Shown here in pieces: positions 31,611 to 44,510 of a DNA stretch of 64,000 nt (the first letter of the stretch is position 1; each line of letters begins with the position of its first letter). The notes under the pieces were generated by a model that did no database searches, had not been told where the DNA came from, and saw nothing but the letters and a program-made list of their open reading frames with translations. The stretch comes from Lampris incognitus (taxonomy: Eukaryota > Chordata > Actinopteri > Lampriformes > Lampridae). Made by a program: the position numbers and the translations under genes. The stretch is taken from assembly GCF_029633865.1 (NCBI RefSeq), contig NC_079213.1, forward strand, positions 96,547,919 to 96,611,918. Direction: 5' to 3'.

Positions 31611-34600
31611 TACTTCATACGGAATAACTGTGCGGCTGGCTGAGTATAATGAGGCTGTTCCTCTACAACTTCAAACCTTCCCTTCACCCGTTTGCCATGC
31701 TTCTAAAACAAACCCGGAACAAATATTTTGACATTCAGACGTAGGGGAAGACAAGCCGCGTGCAACGATTTCAACCGTTATGATTCATCTTCTGCAAAAA
31801 CACCACAAAAAAAACCCTCTAAAAATACTGTATAGAAATTCAAGAGAAGCCAATCAAATGTTGATGCTGCCCCCCCCCCCGTCTTTTTATCTGTAGTGAT
31901 CTCTTTGATCCTGATATTAGCCATTCTCTATGGAATTAGCAAGTGATACTGGGGCCTATTTAGGATGAGAGTAATTAAAGCCGAGAACGGCTCGGTACTG
32001 CTGTAAACGATTTAGCCAACCAGCAGCGCACTGCATTGTCATGGATCACAGTAAATTGGCCCAGCCAGCTTATTGTGCAGATACACAGTCATAGCAGCAC
32101 GTTTATATAACAGTAATTGCTTCGTGTGAAACGCCCATAGTACTGCATGGCATGCCACTCCACAATAAACTTGATTATTATGGTAATTATACAAGTATAA
32201 AACACTTTAACACAAGGCCAGAGATTTATCAACACATTTGCTGTAATGTATTCAAAGAGCTGGGAAGTGGGACTCGGGCTATTCAAAAGGCGGGATCGTC
32301 GAGTTGATGGTAGTTTAAGAAAATTAGAAATCCATCTGGAGGAAAAAGGCGGCTTTCTTGACATCGCGATCCCGAGCATTTTTCTCGTTCTGCTATTGAT
32401 TTCGGCATAGATGCTCTGTTCGCCTTTTGCGCATAAGGACAGTTAGGGAAAGGAGTGGTTGAGGTAGGATGAAAAGATAGAGGGATGGGGGGGTGGAGGA
32501 GGAGGGTAAGAGATGAGTCTCGAGCCGCCCCGAGCAGTAATGAGGAGGCAGTAAAAATGAGACGGCATTGTGTTGTACTTTAAGGTAGTTCATCTTTAAA
32601 ATGAATAGTCCCTGAAGGGCCAGGTGGTTAATGCCATTTATTAATAGACAGACAGGGCCAGCAGTTTGGGCCGGGGCCCTCTGAGAGCCCTTAGTTAAGT
32701 CTGGATGGAGGGAGAGGGAGGGAGGGGGAGGAAAAAGTGTGTGAGCGAGAGTAAGAGAAAGAGAGCGAGAGGATGAAACTGAGCAAAACGAAGGACTGAC
32801 TGGAACGGAGGGATAGTGCTGAGCCCGCCTATTGATTGTAAGGGAGAGATGTGAAGTGTGTTAGGATTTCCCGGGGTGTCCATAAAGAATATTTTGATTA
32901 TTTGGCGATGGCAATTAAGGTTGAATCAACTCCACAGTGCTAGGTAATCATCGGGGACACACTCCATTTCAACCCTTCAGGCCAAGGTCAAGGGGTCAGA
33001 GGTCAGGGCTTATTCAGGGAGCCATCATGACTTGATCATTAGACGGGCAATCAAATACAAAGAGATGAACATAATATACGGGGGCATGAGGAAACGGATG
33101 GATAAACAGCCATGAGGGACAAATTGAGTACTGTGCATTTTAAAAAAAAAGCAGTGAGGAAAGTGGGTGTGTCCAGATTTATGTGTTTTATGAGTCAGTG
33201 TTTTTGTGTGTGCATTGGTATGTATATGGTAAGTGTCGATGCATGCCCCCACGCTGTGTATGTGTGTGTGTGGTGTGTGTGCATTCACGCATGTGTGTGT
33301 GTGTATGGATACATGTTTGTGTGTGTGTGTGTGTGTCTGTGTGTGTGTGTGTGTGTGCGTGCACACATGGATGCATGTTTGTGTGCATGTGTGTGTCTGT
33401 GCATGTCCCAAAAAGTTCTTCATCTGAATTCTTGTTTGTGCACGTTGTGTTTTATTTTGCATATTTGTGTGTCCTGAGCCTTCTTTCTGTCAGTCCCGGA
33501 GCATGCAGAGCGTAGAGTGGTGTGTGTGTCTGGTCCTGAGCCCACGGTGACCTGGCCTACTAATGAACCAACAGCCATTACCTCCCTGTTAGCCTGTTCA
33601 GTGCTCCGCCATTTGTCATAAACTGGGGGGGAGCTGTCACAGGCGAGCTGAGGGCCGAGGAGACACACCGCACAAAGGCAACAGTGGCTGCAATACAGCT
33701 GCCTGGATCTAGCGCTAAGCTGTTTTCTCTGTGAGCCACAGCATCTTTTGCCGCCTCCCAGGGTGCTACACCACGACAGCGCTTGCCAAATAGCTTTCAT
33801 TACGCGAGGAGTATCAGTCTTGATAAAAGATCCAAACAAAGGGTGCAAGGGGGATTTACAGTGCTGCTCCACATGGGCTCTGATAATGTTGTTGGTGTCG
33901 AGTGTAAAATATTGCCGCTGCCATTTGCACACATCTAAATCTCTGAGTGTGGATAGTGTCAGTGTGTAGCTAGCTATGGGCCATATTGCTATTGATTGGT
34001 TGAATGATAGAACAGTTTCTTACCTGATGTTGGAGAATCACCACAGGCCAAAGCATGGGGGAGAAGAGAGAAGAGAGAGAATTTGATTAGTGGTGGCTTT
34101 GCACTGTATACAGTAAATGCTCAATAGGGAAGAAGTGAAGGGGTATAAGCATCATTCATTATTACACCATTGCAATCAGAGCCTGCAAACTTTTCCCTGA
34201 AAATCAATTCAACTTTGATTTCCTCTGTGGTTTTAGCGCATTAAGTCACATACATTTATAAAGAATTAACCCTGAATGCAACCTGACAGTTTGATTTAAA
34301 AGATCTTTAAGATTAATTCGTTTTGGGTTTTTTTTTTGGCACTTTCAAAGTTGGACGCAATACAATTTCACACAACCCAAATCACCCGCGCACACCTACA
34401 AGTTGTATTAAATGCATGTGTGGACAATTGTGTACTGACGGATGTGTTTGATTGTTGAAACTGCAAATACGCAGCTCAAAATATTACGAATTTTACTGTC
34501 TTATTAAGTTCACAGTATGTGCCATCAAGTTAGCGAATCTGCTAATGAACGCACTGCATGGAGAGATTCATGATGGTATTGGTTTAAAACTGTGGCTCCT

Positions 34601-35731
34601 CTGATGACATCCCCACACAATTACCTGATTCTCCGACACTGTACTCATTATGAAACCCATTAAATCCTTCCAGAAAGGTAGAATGCACAACCTCTCCAAA
34701 CGGAAGAGCAGCACACAGTACGCAAGCTTGTGTTTCCACGTTGTGGCCCCGGTGATAAAGACAAAAGACATTTTAAGCCACAAATCCAGCGAAATAGACA
34801 TTTCCGTCCCCCTAAGCCACACTCCATTGCCCCTCAGTCCCCCCCTCCCCCCGACACCTACCGGCACTCCAAGCCAAAGCCGTGTTCTCATATCGATGGT
34901 AGCCTCCCACCATAAATGTGCTTTAAACACATAAATATTCATTGGCATCGCACATAAACCCCATCCATACTCCAGCAGCAGCGGCAGCCATCTGCATTAA
35001 CAGGACTCCTGCTGTGTGCAGGGCGCCATCCACCAACCATCTTCATATATACATCAGTGGGAGCCAGTGAGGAGCCAGATCCCACAGCCCAAGTCCAAAG
35101 CAACCTACACTTGGCAGCCGAAATGGCGAAACGCACAGCTTGCCTATTGATGGTACCGAAACCCTCCGTACTTGGAGCGCTAAGTGGGGGAGTGTTAGCT
35201 TCACGCCACTTTGAAAACGCTTCCCACCTTTAGCTTGGAGGCTATTTCATGTAAGTTTAGTCTAGTTTCCTTTAGTTAATGTGATTTGTTAAATATCAGT
35301 ATGCATTTGAAACTGTAATTGAAACAACAAATGTATTTCAAGCTGGTAATTTTCAGTTTTCCTATGTTTTTCTTCTGTTTTATCTCTCTGTGGACCAAAA
35401 AAAGGGCCAACATATATCCTGGGTTATGTCCTCATTTGCCAACAATCCAGCAATATCACAACAATCTCACCATGGCTTGTCTACGTTTATGGAGTCTATG
35501 TCTACGTAGAAAAAAAAGCAACACCCAGGACTTTGAAAAAGTCTCCTATATCTGTACGACTCTAAGAGGGGATCATCCTCTCCTTTTTTTAGACCCTGTC
35601 ACTCAGGGCTCTCCCAGCTGACAGATTTCCTTTACAGATAAAGCCTGGTGATCTACAGCCACATACTCTGTCACCAGGAAGTTGGGTTTTTACACAGATT
35701 ACAGCAGGCTCTGGCGCAGCTCTATTCGGCT
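31611..35731. other. Unique-looking non-coding DNA
   Basis: About 4 kb with few transposon signatures. Notable content: an AT-rich, repeat-free block at about 31900-32400; a TG-rich block at 33255-33400; GA-rich patches near 32705-32775; C-rich patches near 34840. Conserved regulatory elements are plausible but cannot be shown from one sequence. No ORF has protein-like composition plus splice context. Confidence 0.45.
33255..33402. repeat. Imperfect (TG)n / GTGCATG microsatellite
   Basis: Alternating TG runs interrupted by CATTCACGCA, GGATACATG and similar sequence. Gives spurious cysteine/valine frames. Confidence 0.9.
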
Positions 35732-35734
35732 AGG

Positions 35735-36080
35735 CAGACAGACAGACAGACAGGCAGACAGGCAGGAAGAGAGAGAGAGAGAAACAGACAGGGAGAGAGA
35801 CAGACTGACTGATGGACAGGGAGAGACAGACAGACAGATGGACAGACAGACAAACGGAGAGACAGACAGACAGGGAGAGACAGACAGACAGATAGGGAGA
35901 GACAGACAGACAGGAAGAGAGACAGAAACAGACAGGGAGAGACACAGACAGACTGATGGACAGGGAGAGACAGACAGACAGACAGACCGACGGACAGACA
36001 GACAGACAGATAGGGAGAGACAGACAGGAAGAGAGAGAGAAACAGAAAGGGAGAGAGAGACAGTCGGGGTGGGAAGAGAC

Positions 36081-36139
<59 letters not shown>

Positions 36140-36317
36140 GGGAGGGAGGGAGGGAGGGAGGGACAGACGGATAGACAGGGAGAGACAGACAGGAAGACAG
36201 GAAGAGAGATAAACAGACAGGGAACGAGAGACAGACGGGGGAGAGACAGACAGACAGACAGATAGGGAGAGAGAGAGAGAGAAAGGGAGATGGAGACAGA
36301 CAGGGAGAGAGAGACAC

Positions 36318-36348
<31 letters not shown>

Positions 36349-36391
36349 GGAAAAGGGAGAAACAGACAGAGACAGAATGACAGGGCGAGAA

Positions 36392-36438
<47 letters not shown>

Positions 36439-36549
36439 GGGAGAGAGAGAGAGACAGACAAACAGACAGGGAGGGAGAGAGAGATAGGGAGTCAGGCAGA
36501 CAGACAGGGAGAGAGACAGTCAGGAAGAGACAGACAGACAGACAGACAG
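35735..36549. repeat. Long compound (GACA)n / GGGAGA microsatellite, about 815 bp
   Basis: Long runs of CAGA/GACA tetranucleotides alternate with GGGAGAGA blocks. Pure GACA runs occur at about 36087-36138 and 36399-36439. All frames of up to 243 residues here are translated repeat. Confidence 0.98.
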
Positions 36550-37881
36550 TTGGACACTGAGTAAGACAAACACACTGTACAAGAAAGTCACCATTGGTCC
36601 CATCAGTGATCTGCTTTTAGGAGGCAAAAACGCGGCAGAGAGTGAAGGAGTTAACTTTCACTGAGCCGTGGCTTCCCCGATGGCTGCTATAGCGGACCTC
36701 TATGTGTAATTATTTAAGGGTCCTGTATTACAGTCTAGAGAGGAGCGGGAGGGAAGAGGCAGGGAGAAAAAAGGAGAGATGGAAAGCAAGGATGGATGGA
36801 TGGATGGATGGGAGGAGGGAGAGGTGAGACTCCTGCTGAGAGACTTGACGCCTCTCACGCTGGCCCTATGCAAAGAGAGGGCGGGGGAGCATGCTATGTG
36901 GTGTATGTTACCTCCATATAGCTAGCCGGTCAGGCTGCTACAGTCCATAGCCAGAAGCAGGCTCCCAGCATCAGCCGTGGGGATGAGTTGGACGGAAAAA
37001 TCAAAGCTCCACAGCAGCACCGCTGTGCATGCATGTACATGTGCATGTACAAGCATATGCACACACACACACACAAAAAAAACTGAGTTATACTATACTG
37101 CACCAGCTCTACTCCTAATTCTGACGCAACAACCTGGAGCTAGAATGCTCCAATGATGATAAACAAACAACATTTTGGAGGGCGAGAGGGCTGGATGCAG
37201 GGCTGGATGCAGAGAAGTAGAGAGGGAGGGTGGCAATGCTGGGCAAATAAGACTCTGGGGCTTCTTCTTTTTTTTTTCTTCCCCCTAACATGAGATAGTT
37301 TCGGTTCCTTTAAAATGTATGTTTGAAGTTGCAGCTCAACCGAACACAAGCTGTTTGAAGAAGACTGATGCAAGAGCGGAGCAGCAGCAGGAAGGAGAGG
37401 CCGAAAAGAGGGAGAAAGAGAGGGTGGGATGACGAGAGAGGGGGTTACACGAGAAACACATACATACACAGAGAGGTTATAGAAATATAGAACGTATAGA
37501 AAGAGTATAGGAGGTTGTAAAAAGAGAGAGGGGGGGGGGGAGGCCTCCAGTGGTGTGGGTCGGTTGCTGCACTAAGGATCCAGCAGGATGGATGCTCCAA
37601 GATGAGGTTTAGGAGGTAAACAGAGAGATCAAAGCCCAAATATCAGGGGCAGAGCAGGGTGGGAACATCAATTATATGCCCTTAGGATGAGCAGTTATCA
37701 CACCACACCTTTCCGAACTGTGCTCAGGTACGAAGAAATGCACAGTATGTAAATGATATCGCATTTGATTTACAACAGTGTACTGAGTGAGAAACCATGA
37801 ATCATTCTTTATTACTTTTACTCTGGAAGGTCAAAGAAGACAGACATGTTTTTTTTTTCTCGCCCTCTTACCGACTAACCG

Positions 37882-37882
<1 letters not shown>
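36550..37882. other. Non-coding stretch with minor simple repeats
   Basis: Includes (GGAT)n at about 36792-36810, a short (CA)n at about 37060-37074 and GA-rich patches near 37385-37435 and 37523-37540. No gene recognised. Confidence 0.5.

Positions 37883-37963
<81 letters not shown>
37883..37963. repeat. (CA)n microsatellite, about 40 units
   Basis: Uninterrupted CA repeat. Confidence 0.99.
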
Positions 37964-37965
<2 letters not shown>

Positions 37966-39063
37966 CAGCACTTTAATCAGAGCGTGGCGTGCTCTGGGTC
38001 CAGACAAAGCCCAATCAGGGCGGTGATAATTTGACCTCTCCTTCAATCAGCGGCACTGTAATTGCATCAGTCACAATCTCCATTCCATCGTTTATGTCTG
38101 TATCAGGGTGGCGGACAGAAGACAGGAGAGACACGGATCCACACAAGCAAAAAAACCAAGAACACGCTTAAAAAGCCCAACCTTTCAGTAAAACAGACGA
38201 GCATCGGATCCAGGGGAGCGATAACCAAACAAACTGTTGTCATTTCAATCAGGCCCATTCACGTCTTGTCTAGCATAAACTTGGATGGCGAGAAATTCCT
38301 TTATAGTCTTGCGAGCGTCAGCATAACGGCATCACATGGAAAATTGCATTTGATAAAAAATGGTCATATAATTCCTCAACTATGATATGGGTAACCCAGC
38401 GGTGGGAGACCGAGATCGATTGGATTGGAACGGTGTGATCTGTCAAAATGGCCTCTCGGAAAGAAAAAAAAATGCAATTCACATCTGTTAATGGCCCTCT
38501 ATACGATAAAAAGATAGATGGCGACAATCAAAAAAGTGAGTGAAAGAGAGACAAAGACAGACACGGTCACTAATAGATGGGAAGCGTCGGTGCGAGGTGA
38601 GCCGTTGAAGGACGTAACATACAGTATCTGCCTTAATCGTCCCCCTTTTTATTTGGTAAAATTAGCCATAAGTATGGTTTGCATGCAGCATAAAGCACGT
38701 GTCATGGAAGTAACATTAGCCTGTGAATGATTAACCAGACATCTAAAAATTTCATTGACAACACAGGCAGCGAGTAGGAGACATTCATTATGTAGCGCAG
38801 ATCAGAGGAGGAGGGGTCTCATCTGGACTTGAAGAATCATAAATTGAGTTCAAACCTAATTATAAGAAATTAGAATTGATGTAATCTGACAAATAAAACG
38901 TAAATATCCAGAAAACGGATTATTTCAATCGCCCCTCTGCAGGTTAAGCCCAACTAAGGTAGAAACAACTATCAAATCACCCTGATACAACGTGTAACTG
39001 TACGAAATGTGTTTCTGCACAATGATGCACTGGCATGAGTACTGTAAGTGTAAATAAGCATAA
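37964..39063. other. Unique-looking AT-rich non-coding DNA
   Basis: No gene or repeat recognised. Composition is uniform with no simple-sequence blocks. Confidence 0.45.
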
Positions 39064-39076
39064 AACTATACAACTT

Positions 39077-39518
39077 GGGGCGTCCGGGTGGCATAGCGGT
39101 CTATTCCATTGCCTACCAACACGGGGATTGCTGGTTCGAGTCCCAGTGTTACCTCCGGATTAGCCGGGTGCCCTACAGGCACGACTGGATCTGTGCATAA
39201 CTGCAGTCCACTGACTTCCGGTATCTACTGTCCTGGTCGCTGCACTAGTGCCTCCTCTGGTCGGTCGGGGTGCCTGTTCAGGGGGGAGGACTGGGGGGAA
39301 TAGCGTGATCCTCCCACACGCTAGATCCCCCTGGCAAAACTCCTCACTGTCAGGTGAAAAGAAGCGGCTGGCGACTCCACATGTATCGGAGGATGTGGTA
39401 TGTGGTAGTGGGCGGCCCTCCCCAGATCAGCAGAGGGGTTGGAGCAGTGACTGGGACAGCTTGGAAGAGTGGAGTAATTGGACGGGTACGAGGAAAAAGG
39501 GGGGGGGGGATCTAAAAA
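39077..39518 (+). mobile_element. tRNA-derived SINE, local family A, with target-site duplication
   Basis: Full copy in the forward orientation. The head GGGCGTCCGGGTGGCATAGC has an A box TGGCATAGCGG at 39089-39099 and a perfect B box GGTTCGAGTCC at 39133-39143, 44 nt apart as in tRNA. The body ends in AAAAAGG and a G/A tail. Flanking 13-mers AACTATACAACTT (39064-39076) and AACTATAGAACTT (39519-39531) match at 12 of 13, a retroposition target duplication. Confidence 0.93.
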
Positions 39519-39531
39519 AACTATAGAACTT

Positions 39532-41301
39532 AAAGGGGCATGGGTCAAAGTCTGTCCTAAAGATTAAGTTAAGATGAAGTACAACGTCTAGACTGGGAGA
39601 ATCCCACAGCTCCCGTACAGGAAATGAACAGATTCATCAACGCTGCAAAGTAGAAACAGGGTTGATTAGTATCCGACAAGTGGGGCAAAGCTGGAGTGCT
39701 TCATAAAACTTTTACAGAAAATGGAGGAGATTCTGTCTCGAAACGTCCGGGTGTGAAACTTCTCATGCGGACTGGCAATATTTCATAAAGAGCTCACATG
39801 CCCGGGAGTGTGAAAACGCGCATTCACACACTGTTTGCACACAATACACACCCCCTTGCACACAGAAACACAACTACAACACCCCAGCGCCCCCACCGTC
39901 ACCCCACCCGCCCCCACCCATGTACAAGCAAACACAGGGAGAGGAACCGCTCTCGTCTCCAGTCCCAATCTAATGGATCTGCACTGGGCCGCATAGATAA
40001 AAGCAGACAGAAGGATCAATTTAGATGATCTATGAAAGATATTAGTAATGACATTTATGAATATTTTATGGAACGTAGAGAATGTCATCATAAATTTTTA
40101 TATAAGGAAATGAGGCAGGAATATAAAACAAACAGCATTAAACATTGAACGTGGCCCCATGTCAAAAGGGATTGTGCTTAGAATAATGGGTGAACTAAGA
40201 GGGAGTAAAGGTGGGGGAGTGGAGAAACAGACAAGAGGGGGAGAGGGAGGGGGGGATCTACTTGTCTTTGCTGTTTCTTGTGTTTGGTAGACAGGAGGTT
40301 GTGCCTATGGCGGCGTGATCCAGGAGGACAAGGTGGCACCACACATGATTGTTGTATATTGGGAGGGAAATTCACAGCCATGAATGTGTTTATCCGGGTA
40401 TTGATCCGCCCTCCCCTCCGGCTATGTTGTTTTACTTATTGTCCTTCGTTCAAACCGAGGGCCACTAAGATGATTTATACACTCGGCATGTTTCCACCTG
40501 TCATTCCCCTCATGCACTTGCAGTAGTGTCATATAGCAGACGGGCTGAGAGCGGAGCCAGTCTGGATACTACTGGGGCTGGGAGACGGGAGGCTCGGCCC
40601 CACAACACGGAGACAAGGGACACATGATCCGGGTGCCTCAAACGACATCAAACCGGTTCCGGGCGATCGTTTTGTCTCGTCTGGCGCGCGCTAGGATCTC
40701 AAGTGCCATCCGACCACACTCGTATCAGCCGTTTCGAGAAAACCCCGCTCTGCATTAGAAAGCTGCCGCAGCTTCTTGAGTCTTTCCAGACGACCGCCCC
40801 CCCACCCCCCACCCTGCCCTCCACCCACCCCTCTTTTATTCCATATTTACATAACAGTCAGCGGACCTGTACGTATTCTTCAGTGTACCCCTGTAGTGTC
40901 AGGTTGAGGTCTATAAAAAGCCCAGCTGATCCCCGGCACAGATGGCCAGGCAAAAATAGAAATAAAGAGATATTGCTCATTTTCATTTGGACGGCACTCG
41001 AGCAAAGAGAGTGAAATGCTCCATAAATACAGGTGGAGGCGCTGACATTTTTACTTCAGAACATAGTCAAAGTGCAGCAGCCAAGGTGGTGTGTACTGAT
41101 GCCCTTGCTTTGGTTAGTGTATATCATTTTAAAGAGGCTGTATTTTGTCATTTAGTGCTGACGTGGGCAGATTTTGGAGGGACAGGAGAGGCATGGAACA
41201 TCTGGATAGCGTTTAGGCTGTTTATAAAGACAGGAAGTCCTCTCTGACCTGTTTTTCACACTTCATTTAATGCCATGGATTGATGTCAAATGTTTGTATC
41301 T

Positions 41302-41303
<2 letters not shown>
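39532..41303. other. Non-coding stretch
   Basis: No gene recognised. C/A-rich patches occur at about 39838-39935 and 40795-40835, with G-rich sequence near 40210-40258. Confidence 0.5.

Positions 41304-41354
<51 letters not shown>
41304..41354. repeat. (TG)n microsatellite
   Basis: About 25 uninterrupted TG units. Confidence 0.99.
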
Positions 41355-41355
<1 letters not shown>

Positions 41356-41468
41356 CTGTCCATATGTGGGTGTGTGCTTATGCGTGTTGGGGCGGGGGGG
41401 AGGAGGAGGATGAAAATAGGCAAATGCCTTGCATGTGTACATAAATATCTGTGTATGCAACTAATGTT

Positions 41469-41915
41469 TCATTTTTGTTTTTTTGGGGGGGGGGGATTTC
41501 TCCCCAATTGTATCGGGCCAATTACCCCACTCTTGCGAGCCGTCCCGGTCGCTGCTCCACCCCCTGTCGATCTGGGGAGGGCTGCAGACTACCACATGCC
41601 TCCTCCGATACACGTGGAGTCTCCAGCCGCTTCTTCTCACCTGACAGTCAGGAGTTTCACCAGAGGGACGTAGCATGTGGGAGGATCACGCTATTCCCCC
41701 CAGTCCCCCCCCCCGAATAGGCGCCCCGACTCACCAGAGGAGGCGCTAGTGCAGCGACCAGGACACATACCCACATCCGGCTTCCCACCCACAGACATGG
41801 CCAATTGTGTCTGTAGGGACGTCCGACCAAGCCGGAAGTAACACGGGGATTCGAACCGGCGACCCCCGTGTTGGTAGGCAACGGAATAGACCGCCACGCC
41901 ACCTGGACACCCATG
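41469..41915 (-). mobile_element. tRNA-derived SINE, local family A, with perfect 13-bp target duplication
   Basis: Reverse-oriented full copy. TGCAACTAATGTT occurs at 41456-41468 and again at 41916-41928, an exact target duplication. The head at the right end includes GGGGATTCGAACCGGC, whose complement carries a B box (GGTTCGAATCC). The left end is a T/G-rich tail complementary to the C-run of other copies. The exact duplication suggests a fairly recent insertion. Confidence 0.95.
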
Positions 41916-41971
41916 TGCAACTAATGTTAGCTGTACATACGATAGCATGAAAAGAAACGGTTGCAATGCGT

Positions 41972-41972
<1 letters not shown>

Positions 41973-42024
<52 letters not shown>
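41973..42024. repeat. (CA)n microsatellite
   Basis: About 26 uninterrupted CA units, some 45 bp from the SINE. Confidence 0.99.
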
Positions 42025-42025
<1 letters not shown>

Positions 42026-42690
42026 CATGCATGCTCATCTGTAAGAGGCTCTACATTTTAACCACACTTGACATCCAACAACTAAACATCTCTGGACAGC
42101 GTAATTACTGTCCACACACATGCAGCTCTGGAGGAGTGCGGGGCTTTAGAGTCTTTCCTTCTGCCAGGGAAAGTTGGTTTGTCGGGGGCCAGACAGGAGA
42201 ATAGGATGCGGCCGGGGGGGGGGGGGATTAGCATTCAGATGGCACCTGTTGCCAGCCAGTCTGCCCATGCAGGCTGCAGATAATTACAGTGATTTTGTGG
42301 AGGAGAGGAGAGCGGGGGTAATTGTAGTCTTGGCAAGAGTAAAACGGAGAGGAGAAAGAGGAGGACAGCACTTTCGCTATCTCGCGCCACAGAGCTGTCA
42401 CGCGCACGCACACCATACACAGGCGCACGCCCACACACATAAACGCTAGTTAAGGCCGCTGACTGCCACATCAAAGTAGGGTACACACGCGCACACGTGC
42501 ACCCATACAAATACCATAATTAACTCCTGGTTGCCATGGCAGCACCTTGCCGGACGGATGATCGTGCTGGGCTTTAGGAGCACAAACATTTAGAAGGGTA
42601 ATCATGGCGCCTAATGGCTCTGACGTCCGCGGGGCCGCTGTAAGCGAAACTGCCAGAATTCCCCGATTTACCCCAGAGATCTGCTGTCTT
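42025..42690. other. Non-coding stretch
   Basis: No gene recognised. A CA/CG-rich patch lies at about 42398-42445 and 42481-42510. Confidence 0.5.
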
Positions 42691-42701
42691 CATAAGAAAA
42701 C

Positions 42702-43099
42702 ATCCACCCATCCATCCATCCATTATCCCAACCGCTTATCCTGCTCTCAGGCTGGCGGGGACGCTGGAGCCTATCCCAGCAGTCACTGGGCGGCAGGCTT
42801 GGAGACACCCTGGACAGGCCGCCAGGCCATCACACAGGGCCCACATACACCCACACACCCAAACACATTCTCACCTAGGGGCAATTTAGTATGGACGAGT
42901 CACCTGACCCACATGTCTTTGGACTGTGGGAGGAAATCGGAGCCCCCAGAGGAAACCCACGCAGACACGAGGAGAACATGCAAACTCCACACAGAGGATG
43001 ACCCGGGACGACCTACTAAGGTTGGACTACCCCGGGGCTCGAACCCGGGACCTTCTTGCAGTGAGGCGACCGTGCTAACCTCTGCGCCACCGTACCGCC
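42702..43099 (-). mobile_element. V-SINE-like retroposon with 11-bp target duplication
   Basis: On the minus strand it begins GGGCGGTACGGTGGCGCAGA. It has A box TGGCGCAGAGG (43079-43089) and B box GGTTCGAGCCC (43035-43045), the conserved core TGTGGAGTTTGCATGTTCTC, then GGATAAGCGG and a (GGAT)n tail at the left end. This order matches the vertebrate V-SINE group (for example DANA in zebrafish) as I recall it. CATAAGAAAAC at 42691-42701 and 43100-43110 is an exact target duplication. Confidence 0.92.
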
Positions 43100-43110
43100 C
43101 ATAAGAAAAC

Positions 43111-43697
43111 TTTTTTTTTAAACTTGCCTCTGTGCACTCACTTAGCGGCCCTGTTTTGCCGTCACTTCAGCCATTACAAATTATGTTATTTAGTAAACGT
43201 CTGCCACGAGACACCCACGGGACGGCGGATGGAGGGAACATATAATATTACATGAGGCGTTAGCACGGTGTAAAGCTTCAGTGATCGGTGTTAAGGTTTT
43301 CATTACACAAAATGAATAATTGCTTGTCATTTGGAGCTGGCATATCCCACAATCATCCTCACTCCCGTGCCATCAATCAAGCGTTTAAGTGCTGATGACT
43401 CGGCTCACATTTAAAGCAGGGCAGCCGAGCCACAATGCACTGGGGGAACTCATTGTTTGCTTCGTTACTCCTCAGAGCTCTGCCAGTGTACGTGTGTGTG
43501 TGTTTCTGTGTGTATCTGTGTGTGCATGCCTGCGTGTTTGCTGGAGAAATAAGAGTGGGATGTGGTCTTGCTTTCTTGAGAAGCACTTCATTCTCCAGTC
43601 CATAACATGTCAGCGAGCGCTCCAGAGGAGCTCACAGAGCGCAGCAGGGGCCAACACAGTAAACCCACCGTAGACCCACACTGCACCATCCATAGCT
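43111..43697. other. Non-coding stretch
   Basis: No gene recognised. A short GTGTGTTTCTGTGTG patch at about 43490-43530. Confidence 0.5.
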
Positions 43698-43711
43698 TTG
43701 TGCCTGCACAC

Positions 43712-43712
<1 letters not shown>

Positions 43713-43745
<33 letters not shown>

Positions 43746-44460
43746 ATTTGTATGCGGTATATGTGTAAGTATGTGTGTGCGTGTTTATTTGTATGCGGTA
43801 TATATGAAGGTGTGTGTGTGTGTGTGTGTTTATCTGTATGCAGTATATGTGTGTGTGTGTGTGTGTGTGCGCGCGCGCGTGTGCGCGCGCGTGCACACGT
43901 GCATGTGTGTGTGTTTAATTGTATGCGGTATATATGGAGGCGTGTGTGTGTGTGTGTTTATCTGTATGTTGTATATGTGTAGGTATATGTGTGTGTGTGT
44001 GTGTGTGTGTTTATTTGGATGTGGTATATATGTAGGTATATATATATGTGTGTGTGTGTGTGTGTTTATTTGGATGTGGTATATATGTAGGCGTGTGTGT
44101 GTGTTTATTTGTATGCGGTATATCTGTAGGCATATGTGTGTGTGTGTGTGCGCGCTGTGTGTGTAATTGTATGCGGTATATATGAGGCGTGTGTGTGTGT
44201 GTTTATCTGTATGCGGTATATGTGTAGGTATATATGTGTGTGTTTATTTGTATGCAGTATATGTGTAGGCTTATGTGTGTGTGTGCAAGCGTGCATGTGT
44301 GTGTGTGTGTTTCTTTGTATGCTGTATATATGTAGGCATATGTGTGTACGCACGCACGTGCACGTATGTGTGTTTATTTGTATGCGGTACATGTGGAGGC
44401 ATATGTTTGTGTGTGTGTGTGTGCGCGTGTGTGTGTATACTGAATGCGTATGTGAATGTA
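43713..44460 (+). repeat. Minisatellite with (TG)n spacers
   Basis: A unit built around TTTATTTGTATGCGGTATAT followed by GTGTAGGTATATGTGTG and a variable (TG)n run is repeated at least ten times over about 750 bp. Unit length varies with the TG run. Units begin near 43741, 43786, 43829, 43912, 43957, 44010, 44065, 44105, 44165, 44201, 44243, 44310 and 44371. Translated frames of up to 150 residues are repeat artefacts. Confidence 0.93.
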
Positions 44461-44510
44461 TAATCTGTATGGGTGCGTGTGTGGGCCACATGTTGGCAAA
44501 TGAAATAACA

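Noticed and set aside
35699..36487. Long frames (up to 243 residues) in the GACA repeat on both strands
   Set aside because: They translate CLSVCLSV / DRQTDRQT, pure products of a tetranucleotide microsatellite, with no start context, splice sites or family resemblance.
39077..39150. Functional tRNA genes at the SINE heads
   Set aside because: The boxes are canonical, but the sequence continues into the SINE body, with target duplications at the outer ends.
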